A stretch of DNA of 64,000 nucleotides from Roseivirga echinicomitans. GTDB taxonomy: Bacteria; Bacteroidota; Bacteroidia; Cytophagales; Cyclobacteriaceae. The stretch is from the NCBI RefSeq assembly GCF_001592935.1, contig NZ_LRDB01000051.1, positions 1 to 64,000 on the forward strand, given 5' to 3'. A model generated the notes under the pieces. It did not search any database. It was not told the DNA's origin and saw nothing but the letters and a program-made list of their open reading frames with translations. Made by a program: the position numbers and the translations under genes. This document shows, piece after piece, positions 1 to 6,815 of the stretch. Every line of letters begins with the position of its first letter. The stretch's first letter is position 1.

Positions 1-28
1 GGAACTAGAAACAGAATCATGGATCGAA

Positions 29-66
29 AAATTTAGATCCTTCCCTGAAGTCTCAGGGTCAGGAAA
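29..66. repeat. Intergenic repeat, copy 1
   Basis: This stretch (core AAATTTAGATCCTTCC, then GAAGTCTC and TCAGG) is recognisably the same as 54088-54127 (core AAATTTAGACCCTTC, then GAAGTCTC). Each lies just downstream of a gene, so it is probably a dispersed intergenic repeat. It was compared by eye only. Confidence 0.5.
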
Positions 67-90
67 AGAAAGGAGATTAAATTAATGCAA

Positions 91-1068
91 TCAAAAAAGC
101 TGCTTCCAAGTGCCTTTGATGCGGTTGTATTTGAGGGTGCTGGGGAGCGCCTTCCACCAATACTTATTCATTTCAACTGCAAAACTGGGCTGCATATAAC
201 AGTTGATCGCACAGCCTTCGCAGGCATCGTAACGGCCTTCCATAGCAATGGCGGCTTGCACTTTTTCTGACTGATAAAGATTAAACAGATCGTTTTCAAT
301 CGGAATGGTTTCTATCCCCAAATGGTAGCAGGGCATTACCAATTCGTTTTGAGGGGAAATCACAATTGTGGTTGAACCTGCTTTGCAAATTGGTTTATCA
401 ATGTGGTTGCCGCCATCACGCCTCAGTTCGATAAAGCCTTCGTTCAGGTATACGTTTTTGTGCTTGGCCCATTTTTCTAAAAGGTCTAAGGTTGAAGAAG
501 AAAGCGAAGGCCCCGTTTCGACTTCGTTATATTCAAAAACTGGGTTTAGAATGAGGACAAGGTTGTTCGGAAGCGTAATCTGTTGATATATCTTTTCGAT
601 TTCATCAATGTTTTCTTCAAACACCGTCATCAGAATATCGGGTCTTTCCCCCAAACTTTTGGCCAGCTGAATGGACTCCATGACGGTATCGAAACAGGCT
701 ACCCCACGAGCGGTGTCATGCTTTTCTTTGTTGGCGTAATCGAGTGAGAAATGGAGCATATCTACCAAACCTTTGAGCGACTCTGCGCGCTTAGGGTAGA
801 GCAAGCCATTAGTGGTTACGGTGGTAATCAGGCCAAAGGATCTTGCCAGTTTGAGAAGTTCGGGTAATTCGCGGTGGAGTAGCGGTTCACCCCCCGTAAA
901 ATCGACCACCTTAACGCCTAGCTTTTTAAGGTCGCTGAAATTTTGTTTGGCATCTTCAAGCGTGATATAAGGCGATGGCTTCTCCCAAATATCACAAAAG
1001 TTACAAGTCGCGTTGCAGCGATAAGTAACGTAGTAATTGCAAAGTATGGGATGGGAGATTAACCGCAT
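91..1068 (-). CDS. Radical SAM protein with a C-terminal cysteine cluster
   Basis: This is a probable radical SAM enzyme of 325 aa. The 4Fe-4S/SAM motif CNATCNFC is at residues 18-25 (Cys18, Cys22, Cys25) and the SAM-contacting GGEP is at 59-62. The C-terminal third has further cysteines, including CKAG, PCYH and CEGCAINC. These resemble a SPASM or twitch extension that holds auxiliary iron-sulfur clusters, as in peptide- or protein-modifying members. The gene stands alone, with no precursor peptide or transporter beside it, so the substrate cannot be named. The start is the first ATG of an otherwise well-bounded frame. The radical SAM fold is certain; any specific activity is not. Confidence 0.85.
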   Translation of the reverse strand: MRLISHPILCNYYVTYRCNATCNFCDIWEKPSPYITLEDAKQNFSDLKKLGVKVVDFTGGEPLLHRELPELLKLARSFGLITTVTTNGLLYPKRAESLKGLVDMLHFSLDYANKEKHDTARGVACFDTVMESIQLAKSLGERPDILMTVFEENIDEIEKIYQQITLPNNLVLILNPVFEYNEVETGPSLSSSTLDLLEKWAKHKNVYLNEGFIELRRDGGNHIDKPICKAGSTTIVISPQNELVMPCYHLGIETIPIENDLFNLYQSEKVQAAIAMEGRYDACEGCAINCYMQPSFAVEMNKYWWKALPSTLKYNRIKGTWKQLF

Positions 1069-1302
1069 GGGTTAAAAGTAGCTTTAATGAACAATAACAA
1101 AAAGCCTGTATTTGATTTAGATGAATAGTTGATTAAGGCTGCTTCTCATTCGCCATAAGTTGTTCTTTTTTTATATCTGAAAATAGAAGGTGTATTTCTG
1201 ACCTTTATTCTCAGTCGCCTAATAAGTGGTACTACCAATGCGCTTTTTTGTTTTTATAATGCTTATTTTTATGATTAATCTGAAGAAAAATAAATTTTAG
1301 AT

Positions 1303-1521
1303 ATGAATTTATACCCACCTTATATCGTGCCGCTAATAACCGTATTGGTAATTGTTATTCTAGCAATCACTATTGTGTCAATTATGCGCCAGCCTATTGG
1401 TTTTGGTAATAAGCTTCTTTGGATATTAATTGCCGTTTTCCTTCCATTACTTGGGAGTGCGGCCTATTTTGTTAGCTATCTGTTGCCAAATGGAATAAAG
1501 GGGAGGTCTGAGTCTCGCTAG
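1303..1521 (+). CDS. Small membrane protein, PLDc_N-like
   Basis: A 72-aa protein with two predicted transmembrane helices (about residues 8-28 and 37-58) joined by a short basic loop. The pattern of a Trp-containing second helix with FLPLLG followed by AYF resembles the PLDc_N domain (the N-terminal membrane part of cardiolipin synthases), which often occurs alone in Bacteroidota. No catalytic HKD motif is present, so it is not a phospholipase. It probably sits in the inner membrane; its function is unknown. A strong terminator follows immediately. Confidence 0.6.
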   Translation: MNLYPPYIVPLITVLVIVILAITIVSIMRQPIGFGNKLLWILIAVFLPLLGSAAYFVSYLLPNGIKGRSESR

Positions 1522-1543
1522 TCTGAAATAATATTTACTTATT

Positions 1544-1595
1544 AAAAATTTAGGCCTATGGAATTTCAAACTCCATAGGCCTAAATTTTTTTTTG
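1544..1595. terminator. Bidirectional intrinsic terminator
   Basis: A perfect 19-bp inverted repeat (arms 1544-1562 and 1572-1590, core TAGGCCTATGGA, 9-nt loop) with A-rich and T-rich flanks. It lies between the convergent small membrane gene and accD and can end transcription from both sides. Confidence 0.85.
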
Positions 1596-1656
1596 GTTTA
1601 ATATTTACCGTCTCATGTTGGGTAAAACCCCACAAAGGGCTTTAAGAAATATGCAT

Positions 1657-2499
1657 TTAATTATTCAACATACTCAACAATGTTGTCAATTGCTTTTTCA
1701 AATCTCTGCGGTCAACAATGAAATCTAAGAAACCATGATCGAGTACAAATTCAGCACTTTGGAAGCCTTTTGGTAAATCCTTACCTACCGTATCGCGGAT
1801 AATTCGTGGGCCAGCGAAACCGATTAATGAACCTGGCTCAGCAATGTTGAAGTCGCCCAACATGGCGTAAGAAGCACTTACTCCACCCGTAGTAGGATCG
1901 GTCAATAACGAAATGTAAGGAATGCCTGCTTCGGCAAGTCTAGCAAGTTTGGCGGATGTTTTTGCCATCTGCATTAACGAATAACCTGCTTCCATCATTC
2001 GTGCTCCACCTGATTTCGAAATCATCAAGAAAGGCATTTTGTTGGCCAAGGCGAAGTCAATTGCTCTTGCAATTTTCTCACCCACAACAGAACCCATCGA
2101 ACCTCCAATAAAGGCAAAGTCCATGCAGGAAACCACAATGTCAATCCCGTTCATTTTGCCATGAGCTGAACGAACAGCGTCTGTCAATTGGGTTTTGGCC
2201 TGCGTTTCTACAATCCTTTTTGGATAAGGCTTGCTGTCAACAAACTTAAGCGGATCACCAGAAGTTAATTTGGCGTCCATTTCAGTGAATTTATTATTAT
2301 CGAAAATTATTTCGAAGTATTCTTTTGAACCGATGCGCACATGAAAACCATCTTCTGGACTTACATATGCATTGTTTTTAAGCTCGCGGGTATGAACAAT
2401 CTTCCCGTTAGGGGTTTTGAACCATAAACCGTCTGGTGCATCTTTCTTCTGTTCTGTAGGGGTGGTAATCCCTTTAACTTTTCTCTCAAACCAAGACAT
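1657..2499 (-). CDS. accD: Acetyl-CoA carboxylase carboxyltransferase subunit beta
   Basis: AccD pairs with AccA to move the carboxyl group from carboxybiotin to acetyl-CoA, giving malonyl-CoA for fatty acid synthesis in the cytoplasm. It has 280 aa. The crotonase-like core is clear, with [43 protein letters not shown] and [13 protein letters not shown]. The N-terminal segment that forms a four-Cys zinc ribbon in E. coli AccD is present in length (about residues 25-55), but the cysteines are replaced (LWFKTPNGK, then YVSPEDGFH). From memory, other Bacteroidota AccD proteins show the same loss. A Bacteroidota-type promoter lies 43-73 bp upstream. accA is not in the window. Confidence 0.97.
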   Translation of the reverse strand: MSWFERKVKGITTPTEQKKDAPDGLWFKTPNGKIVHTRELKNNAYVSPEDGFHVRIGSKEYFEIIFDNNKFTEMDAKLTSGDPLKFVDSKPYPKRIVETQAKTQLTDAVRSAHGKMNGIDIVVSCMDFAFIGGSMGSVVGEKIARAIDFALANKMPFLMISKSGGARMMEAGYSLMQMAKTSAKLARLAEAGIPYISLLTDPTTGGVSASYAMLGDFNIAEPGSLIGFAGPRIIRDTVGKDLPKGFQSAEFVLDHGFLDFIVDRRDLKKQLTTLLSMLNN

Positions 2500-2541
2500 A
2501 TGCGTTCTTATTAAGCTTGAATTTTATAAATAAATAGGGAA

Positions 2542-2572
2542 CAAAAATAGGTCAAAACTGTGGTAGCCCAAA
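2542..2572 (-). promoter_or_regulatory. Predicted accD promoter (Bacteroidota sigma type)
   Basis: On the minus strand a -7 box TATTTTTG (2542-2549) lies 20 nt from a TTG -33 element (2570-2572). This matches the Bacteroidota consensus TTG-N18-20-TAnnTTTG and implies an mRNA leader of roughly 35 nt before accD. Confidence 0.6.
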
Positions 2573-2667
2573 GCCTAATCGTGAGAACCTCTCATAAAAC
2601 CTTAGTGGGGCGAAGGAAAAGCAAAAAAGTCATTGTTTTTTTATTCATTTCTCTTTTCCTTCGTAGC

Positions 2668-2689
2668 GCGGAATGAACGTTCATTCCGC
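2668..2689. promoter_or_regulatory. TetR-type palindromic operator
   Basis: A perfect 22-bp palindrome whose core is GAATGAACGTTCATTC (2671-2686). Palindromes of this form are typical binding sites of TetR-family repressors, several of which control lipid metabolism. It lies directly before the TetR gene, so autoregulation is likely, probably with the downstream fabH-like gene included. Confidence 0.8.
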
Positions 2690-2696
2690 AAGACAA

Positions 2697-3272
2697 ATGT
2701 TTGGAAATAAGCTTGATAAACGTTCTTTAATCTTAGGAACTACTCTGGATTTGATTTCGGAGCAGGGCTTTCATGGCACGCCTATATCTATTATTGCACA
2801 ACGTGCTGGAGTTGGTGCGGGTACTATATACCGCTACTTTCAGAATAAAGAGGAGCTTATCAATGAACTTTTCAAAGAGATTAAGCGTGATATTATTCGA
2901 GCAATGCTCGATAATTATAGTGAAGAAGGTGCTTTCAAGGAACGCTTTATGCACCTGTGGAAAAATATGGTGTATTACTTTATGAAGCACCCAAAGGAAT
3001 TTAATTTTATTGAGCAGCACCGTTACGCGCCCTATATGAGCAATCTTACTAGAGAAGAGTCTTTTATGATTCTCTCCCCCGTGATGATGTTCTTTATTGA
3101 ATCAAAGCGTGCTAAAGCGATGAAGGACTTGCCTTTGTATACCATTATTGCGCTTCTATATGGACCAATTGTGTCGTTGCTCAAACAACATGTTGACAAC
3201 AATCAAAATCTTTCAGACGACAGGATAGATCAGGCTGCAGAAGCCTGTTGGGATGCCGTGAAACACAATTAA
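2697..3272 (+). CDS. TetR-family transcriptional regulator
   Basis: A 191-aa TetR regulator. The N-terminal helix-turn-helix is clear: ILGTTLDLISEQGFHGTPIS, then QRAGVGAGTIYRYFQNKEEL. The C-terminal ligand domain is variable. An earlier ATG at 2673 lies inside the perfect operator palindrome and adds only eight unlikely residues, so the ATG at 2697 is chosen. The next gene, a ketoacyl synthase III, starts 10 bp downstream in the same direction. Together with the operator this suggests an autoregulated pair concerned with fatty acyl metabolism. The ligand is unknown; an acyl-CoA is a reasonable guess from the context. Confidence 0.88.
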   Translation: MFGNKLDKRSLILGTTLDLISEQGFHGTPISIIAQRAGVGAGTIYRYFQNKEELINELFKEIKRDIIRAMLDNYSEEGAFKERFMHLWKNMVYYFMKHPKEFNFIEQHRYAPYMSNLTREESFMILSPVMMFFIESKRAKAMKDLPLYTIIALLYGPIVSLLKQHVDNNQNLSDDRIDQAAEACWDAVKHN

Positions 3273-3282
3273 AAAGTGAATT

Positions 3283-4362
3283 ATGCGCGATTGCAAAGTA
3301 ATTATTAATGGAGTGGGGAGCTGTATTCCCGAACGTATAGTTAAAAATGAAGATTTCCTTAACTCTGAATTCTATCAGGAAAACGGAGAGAAATTTGAAG
3401 CCGATAATGCTGAAATCATTCGGAAATTTGAAGGAATTACTGGGATAAAAGCTAGGCGCTATGCCAATGACGATCAAAAAGCGTCTGACTTGGCCACGAT
3501 TGCGGCTAAAAATGCTTTGGCCAATAGTACAATAGATGCTGAAGAGCTGGACTATATTATTGTAGCTCACAATTTTGGAGATATGGAAGTGGGTACGCAG
3601 CGCACGGACATGATGCCGAGCTTGGCCTCACGTGTAAAGCATAACCTCAATATTCAGAATCCAGCGACTTCATGTTACGATGTGGTTTTTGGTTGCCCAG
3701 GCTGGCTGCAATCAAGTATCCAAGCGTACCAAATGATAAAAATGGGTGATGCCAAAAACGTTTTGGTGGTGGGTACAGAAACCATTAGTCGTATTGTGGA
3801 TGTGCATGACCGTGATTCAATGATTTTCTCTGATGGAGCAGGCGCTACTATTTTTCAAGGCGTTTCAGCCGATACTAATGGAGGTGTGCTTTCGCAGAGT
3901 TCTAGAACGGATGCTACGGTTGAATTGAGTTACTTAGAAATGGGCGAAACTTTCCATCCTGAAAAGAAGAACGGCAAGCGCTTTATCAAGATGAAAGGCC
4001 GTAAGATTTACGAATACGCGTTGGTAAACGTAGCCGAAGCCATCAAAACAGCAATGGACAAAGCGGGTGTGGAGTTAAAAGACGTAGATAAAATTTTGAT
4101 CCACCAAGCCAATGAAAAAATGGATGAGGCCATTTTAAAGAAGCTTTTCAAAATCTGTGGACAAGAAAAGCCAATGGCCGAGTTTATGCCTATGACTATC
4201 CAAGATTTGGGAAATAGTTCAGTAGCCACGATTCCTACAATGTTGGATTTGATTCAACGAAATGAACTGGAAGGGCATCAAATCAACTCAGAAGACATTC
4301 TAGTCTTTGCTTCTGTGGGTGCGGGAATGCATATTAATGCAATGGTGTATAAAGTGCCTTAA
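3283..4362 (+). CDS. 3-oxoacyl-ACP synthase III family protein (FabH-like)
   Basis: A 359-aa ketoacyl synthase III. The catalytic triad is readable: Cys138 in FGCPGWLQSS, His in LIHQANEKM and Asn in LGNSSVATIP, with the closing GAGMHINAMVYK. Family members condense an acyl-CoA with malonyl-ACP, or make related acyl products. It is longer than housekeeping FabH (about 320-330 aa) and has an extra acidic segment at about residues 25-45, so it may be a specialised paralogue rather than the primary FabH. It lies 10 bp behind the TetR gene and is probably co-transcribed from the GAATGAACGTTCATTC promoter region. Confidence 0.85.
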   Translation: MRDCKVIINGVGSCIPERIVKNEDFLNSEFYQENGEKFEADNAEIIRKFEGITGIKARRYANDDQKASDLATIAAKNALANSTIDAEELDYIIVAHNFGDMEVGTQRTDMMPSLASRVKHNLNIQNPATSCYDVVFGCPGWLQSSIQAYQMIKMGDAKNVLVVGTETISRIVDVHDRDSMIFSDGAGATIFQGVSADTNGGVLSQSSRTDATVELSYLEMGETFHPEKKNGKRFIKMKGRKIYEYALVNVAEAIKTAMDKAGVELKDVDKILIHQANEKMDEAILKKLFKICGQEKPMAEFMPMTIQDLGNSSVATIPTMLDLIQRNELEGHQINSEDILVFASVGAGMHINAMVYKVP

Positions 4363-4367
4363 AGGCG

Positions 4368-4438
4368 CCCCACTGGCCGTAGGTAGCGTCTCGCTGCGAC
4401 CAAAAAAGTTGAAGTCTTAGCGAGACGCTAAGACTAGA
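4368..4438. repeat. Palindromic intergenic repeat, copy 1
   Basis: The element starts CCCACTGG and carries TAGCGTCTCGCT (4384-4395), repeated inverted as AGCGAGACGCTA (4419-4430), ending AAGACTAG. The same element is at 6451-6533 and a degenerate part near 55876-55904. It resembles a REP/BIME-like dispersed palindrome. Confidence 0.75.
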
Positions 4439-4452
4439 GAGAGAAATTACTT

Positions 4453-4482
4453 AAATGGGTTCAGCAATGAACCCATTTTTTA
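4453..4482 (+). terminator. Intrinsic terminator after fabH-like gene
   Basis: Stem AAATGGGTTC (4453-4462) pairs with GAACCCATTT (4469-4478) across a 6-nt loop and runs into TTTTT. It ends the tetR-fabH transcript and precedes the CPBP gene. Confidence 0.8.
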
Positions 4483-4515
4483 TTCAAAGAAGAATGCCTT
4501 AGACTTGTAGTTGCT

Positions 4516-5193
4516 ATGCTTGGCATTCTAATTATTCTTCTTGCATCCTGGTTAATACTCTTTCTTTTTGAAAAGAAGAGCCTGTTGGTTTTGGGCTTTA
4601 CCCCCGTAGTCAAAAAACTCAAACAGTTTGGCTTGGGCTTTTTGGTTTCCGTTGTCATTTGCTCCGCTGTTACCCTTGCTTTGGCAGGTTTAAGATTAGA
4701 AACTTGGCTTTTGAATAGTCAATTCAATTTTACGCTGTTACTCGATTCATTTTGGTTCGATCTCAAATCCGTATTTACGGAAGAACTGATTTACCGAGGC
4801 GCTCTACTTTACATCCTGATCAAGAAACTCGGCAGTAAGAAAGGCGTATTCATTTCCGCTATTGCTTTTGGCGCCTATCATTGGTTTTCGTTTGGGGCAT
4901 TTGGGAATGTAGTGCCCATGATTTACGTGTTTTTACTGACAGGCTTAATGGGTTTGGTTTGGGCATATGCTTTTGCCAAAACAAAAAGTATCATGCTTCC
5001 TTTTGGGCTTCACCTTGGGTGGAATGCGATCAACAACGGACTGTTTTCTAAAGGCCCTTTGGGTGAAATAGCCTTGGTGGCCACTGGCGGAATTGAGCCA
5101 GAAGGAGCAATCATGATTTTGGGTTTGGTGATTTCTGTTTTTGTGCCGCCTTTGGTTACCTGGTTATTTATTAAGTATCTTAAGAAGGAATAG
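4516..5193 (+). CDS. CPBP family intramembrane metalloprotease
   Basis: A 225-aa polytopic membrane protein of the CPBP (Abi/Rce1-like) family, glutamate-type intramembrane proteases. The signature residues are visible: EE at 89-90 and Arg94 in FTEELIYRGALL, His122 in FGAYHW, and a late HLGWN. About six to seven hydrophobic helices are evident. In bacteria some members act in bacteriocin maturation or self-immunity, but no peptide gene is adjacent here, so the substrate is open. The gene and its downstream neighbour are bracketed by two copies of a palindromic repeat. Confidence 0.88.
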   Translation: MLGILIILLASWLILFLFEKKSLLVLGFTPVVKKLKQFGLGFLVSVVICSAVTLALAGLRLETWLLNSQFNFTLLLDSFWFDLKSVFTEELIYRGALLYILIKKLGSKKGVFISAIAFGAYHWFSFGAFGNVVPMIYVFLLTGLMGLVWAYAFAKTKSIMLPFGLHLGWNAINNGLFSKGPLGEIALVATGGIEPEGAIMILGLVISVFVPPLVTWLFIKYLKKE

Positions 5194-5236
5194 TCTTAAA
5201 ATGCGTTAGTCTTAAGTAAACCTTTAGCAACCACCC

Positions 5237-6433
5237 ATGAAACCACTTTTTTATTCCTTTCTAATATTTCTTTTTCTTTCTGCCTGTACTAGTAATCCTT
5301 CGTCTACTGAAACCCAAACAGATGGTGGTATAAAAATTATTGATGTTGCTAATGCCGAACGTTATGAAGGCACTTTGGATGCTTTAATTGAAGATGTCTA
5401 TTTTGTTCAACTTGAAGCCAGTGAAGAGGCCCTTTTCTCAGAAGCGTCAAAAGTCCTTTTTGCGAAAGAGGAAATATTGATTTTGGATAGAAGAAATCAT
5501 AAAGTAATGGCTTTTGATGAGGAAGGCAATTTCCTTTTTAAGATTGACCAAAAAGGGAATGGGCCTGGTGAGTATCAGGAAATATTCAGTATGGCCTATG
5601 ACGATGATAATAACCAAATAATTCTTGCGGCTCCAGGTAAGTTTCTGTGGTTCGATATGCAAGGAGATTTCATAAGAGAAGTAAAATCGACCTTTTCATA
5701 TGTTTATATTAGTGATATGGCCTATGTGGGCAACTCTCAATTCGCAATTTATCCAGATTTGCATGGTGTTTTTGATGATGTTACGACCAGGTCAATGGTT
5801 CTGGACAGCAATGCGAATATGGTAGCAGTATATGAGCCTTTTAATAAAGCCGTTAGGACAGAAAACTCAACAGGCATGTATAGTCATTTTAGTGCTTCTA
5901 AAACACCTTTAGCGGTTGGGGTGTACTCTCATGACGTATGGAAGTTTGAGTCAGGCGAAGCCGAAATCGCATATCGTTTCGATTTTGGAGTCGATGCTAT
6001 GCCCGAAGATTTTATTGATACTTACATTACGGATCCATCTCTTACTTCTCAAAGGGTTCGAGAGATTATCGCAGAAAAGGATTATTGGGCAATTCATGGA
6101 GGCGCGCTGCAAGAAACGGATCAGAGTATTTTCTTTTTATCTTCCAATAGAAAAGAGTATCAGCCAGCATTATATGATATGCAAACCAAAAAAGTGATGA
6201 CCTTCAGTTCTGCCATTAAGAATGATCGAGGAGATAATGGCTACCTTAGCTTTTTCGCTTCGCACGATGGATATTTTGTTACAAGCTATAACTCTCAACT
6301 TTTGTCTGGATTACTGGATATGGACAAGTTAACAGCGCAGCAAAAGAGGATGGTGGATTCAATTGGCAAGGAAGAAATTCCTTTGTTGTGGTTTGTGAAG
6401 TTTAAAAAGGTGAACGAAATAGAGGTGGATTAA
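5237..6433 (+). CDS. 6-bladed beta-propeller lipoprotein
   Basis: A 398-aa secreted lipoprotein. The signal peptide ends in the lipobox LSAC (Cys17). After a short linker comes IKIIDV, then repeated blades such as ILDRRNHKVMAFDEEGNFL, GNGPGEYQ and FDMQGDFIREV. This pattern matches the Bacteroidota 6-bladed beta-propeller family (DUF5128-type). Such proteins are cell-envelope proteins, often near surface nutrient systems; no enzymatic residues can be assigned. The start is the only good one, 43 bp after the CPBP gene. It differs in sequence from the DUF4221-like propellers at 16.7-22.3 kb. Confidence 0.75.
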   Translation: MKPLFYSFLIFLFLSACTSNPSSTETQTDGGIKIIDVANAERYEGTLDALIEDVYFVQLEASEEALFSEASKVLFAKEEILILDRRNHKVMAFDEEGNFLFKIDQKGNGPGEYQEIFSMAYDDDNNQIILAAPGKFLWFDMQGDFIREVKSTFSYVYISDMAYVGNSQFAIYPDLHGVFDDVTTRSMVLDSNANMVAVYEPFNKAVRTENSTGMYSHFSASKTPLAVGVYSHDVWKFESGEAEIAYRFDFGVDAMPEDFIDTYITDPSLTSQRVREIIAEKDYWAIHGGALQETDQSIFFLSSNRKEYQPALYDMQTKKVMTFSSAIKNDRGDNGYLSFFASHDGYFVTSYNSQLLSGLLDMDKLTAQQKRMVDSIGKEEIPLLWFVKFKKVNEIEVD

Positions 6434-6450
6434 TTGATTCCATTTACACT

Positions 6451-6533
6451 CCCACTGGTCTTAGCGTCTCGCTGCGACCTAAAAATCTCTATGTTTAGTA
6501 GGGTTATAGTCTCAGCGAGACGCTAAGACTAGT
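6451..6533. repeat. Palindromic intergenic repeat, copy 2
   Basis: Starts CCCACTGGTCTTAGCG, like copy 1 at 4368. It has perfect 16-bp inverted arms (6458-6473 and 6514-6529; core TAGCGTCTCGCT) around a 40-nt AT-rich centre. The arms could form a long hairpin in RNA. Confidence 0.8.
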
Positions 6534-6556
6534 TATGCAAATGCAGAGATAAGTAT

Positions 6557-6586
6557 AAAAAAAAGAGGTGGATTAGTCCACCTCTT
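6557..6586 (-). terminator. Intrinsic terminator of carB-DUF4834, overlapping the stop codon
   Basis: AAGAGGTGGA (6563-6572) pairs with TCCACCTCTT (6577-6586) around a 4-nt loop. On the minus strand it is followed by a T run. The loop contains the TAA stop of the DUF4834 gene, so the last codons of that gene form half of the stem. Confidence 0.8.
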
Positions 6587-6809
6587 CGTAATCTACATAT
6601 TCTCCACCTCTGAAATTGTCAGAGGATTTTTCTTTCGTATTCTTAGGTGCATAATCAACATTGATTTTCCCTTCGGGACGATGTTGTTGAGTCTGCTGTT
6701 GGCGAGCACCAGCAGTCCTCTGCTGACCTGTTAGGCCCGCTACAAAGAAGCGGAGCACATTGCGGATAATCCAGCCAATTAGAATTACGAAGAATAAAAA
6801 CTTTAACAT
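6573..6809 (-). CDS. DUF4834 family small membrane protein
   Basis: A 78-aa protein with one N-terminal transmembrane helix (about residues 3-24), a Gln-rich middle, and the tail GKINVDYAP, GGEYVDYEEVD. This matches the Bacteroidota DUF4834 family. Its function is unknown; it is likely anchored in the inner membrane with a soluble tail. It begins 6 bp after carB ends and shares the terminator, so it is probably co-transcribed with carB. Confidence 0.75.
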   Translation of the reverse strand: MLKFLFFVILIGWIIRNVLRFFVAGLTGQQRTAGARQQQTQQHRPEGKINVDYAPKNTKEKSSDNFRGGEYVDYEEVD

Positions 6810-6815
6810 ATTGCT

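Noticed and set aside
85-270. Plus-strand 61-aa frame
   Set aside because: It lies inside the radical SAM gene on the other strand and has no family features.
91-1068. Radical SAM gene as part of a RiPP cluster
   Set aside because: No precursor-like small gene is visible next to it, and the left side is outside the window.
1447-1635. Minus-strand 62-aa frame between two genes
   Set aside because: It runs through the bidirectional terminator and overlaps the small membrane protein gene, with no recognisable domain.
4500-5200. CPBP protease as part of a bacteriocin maturation locus
   Set aside because: No leader peptide, exporter or modifying enzyme gene is adjacent.
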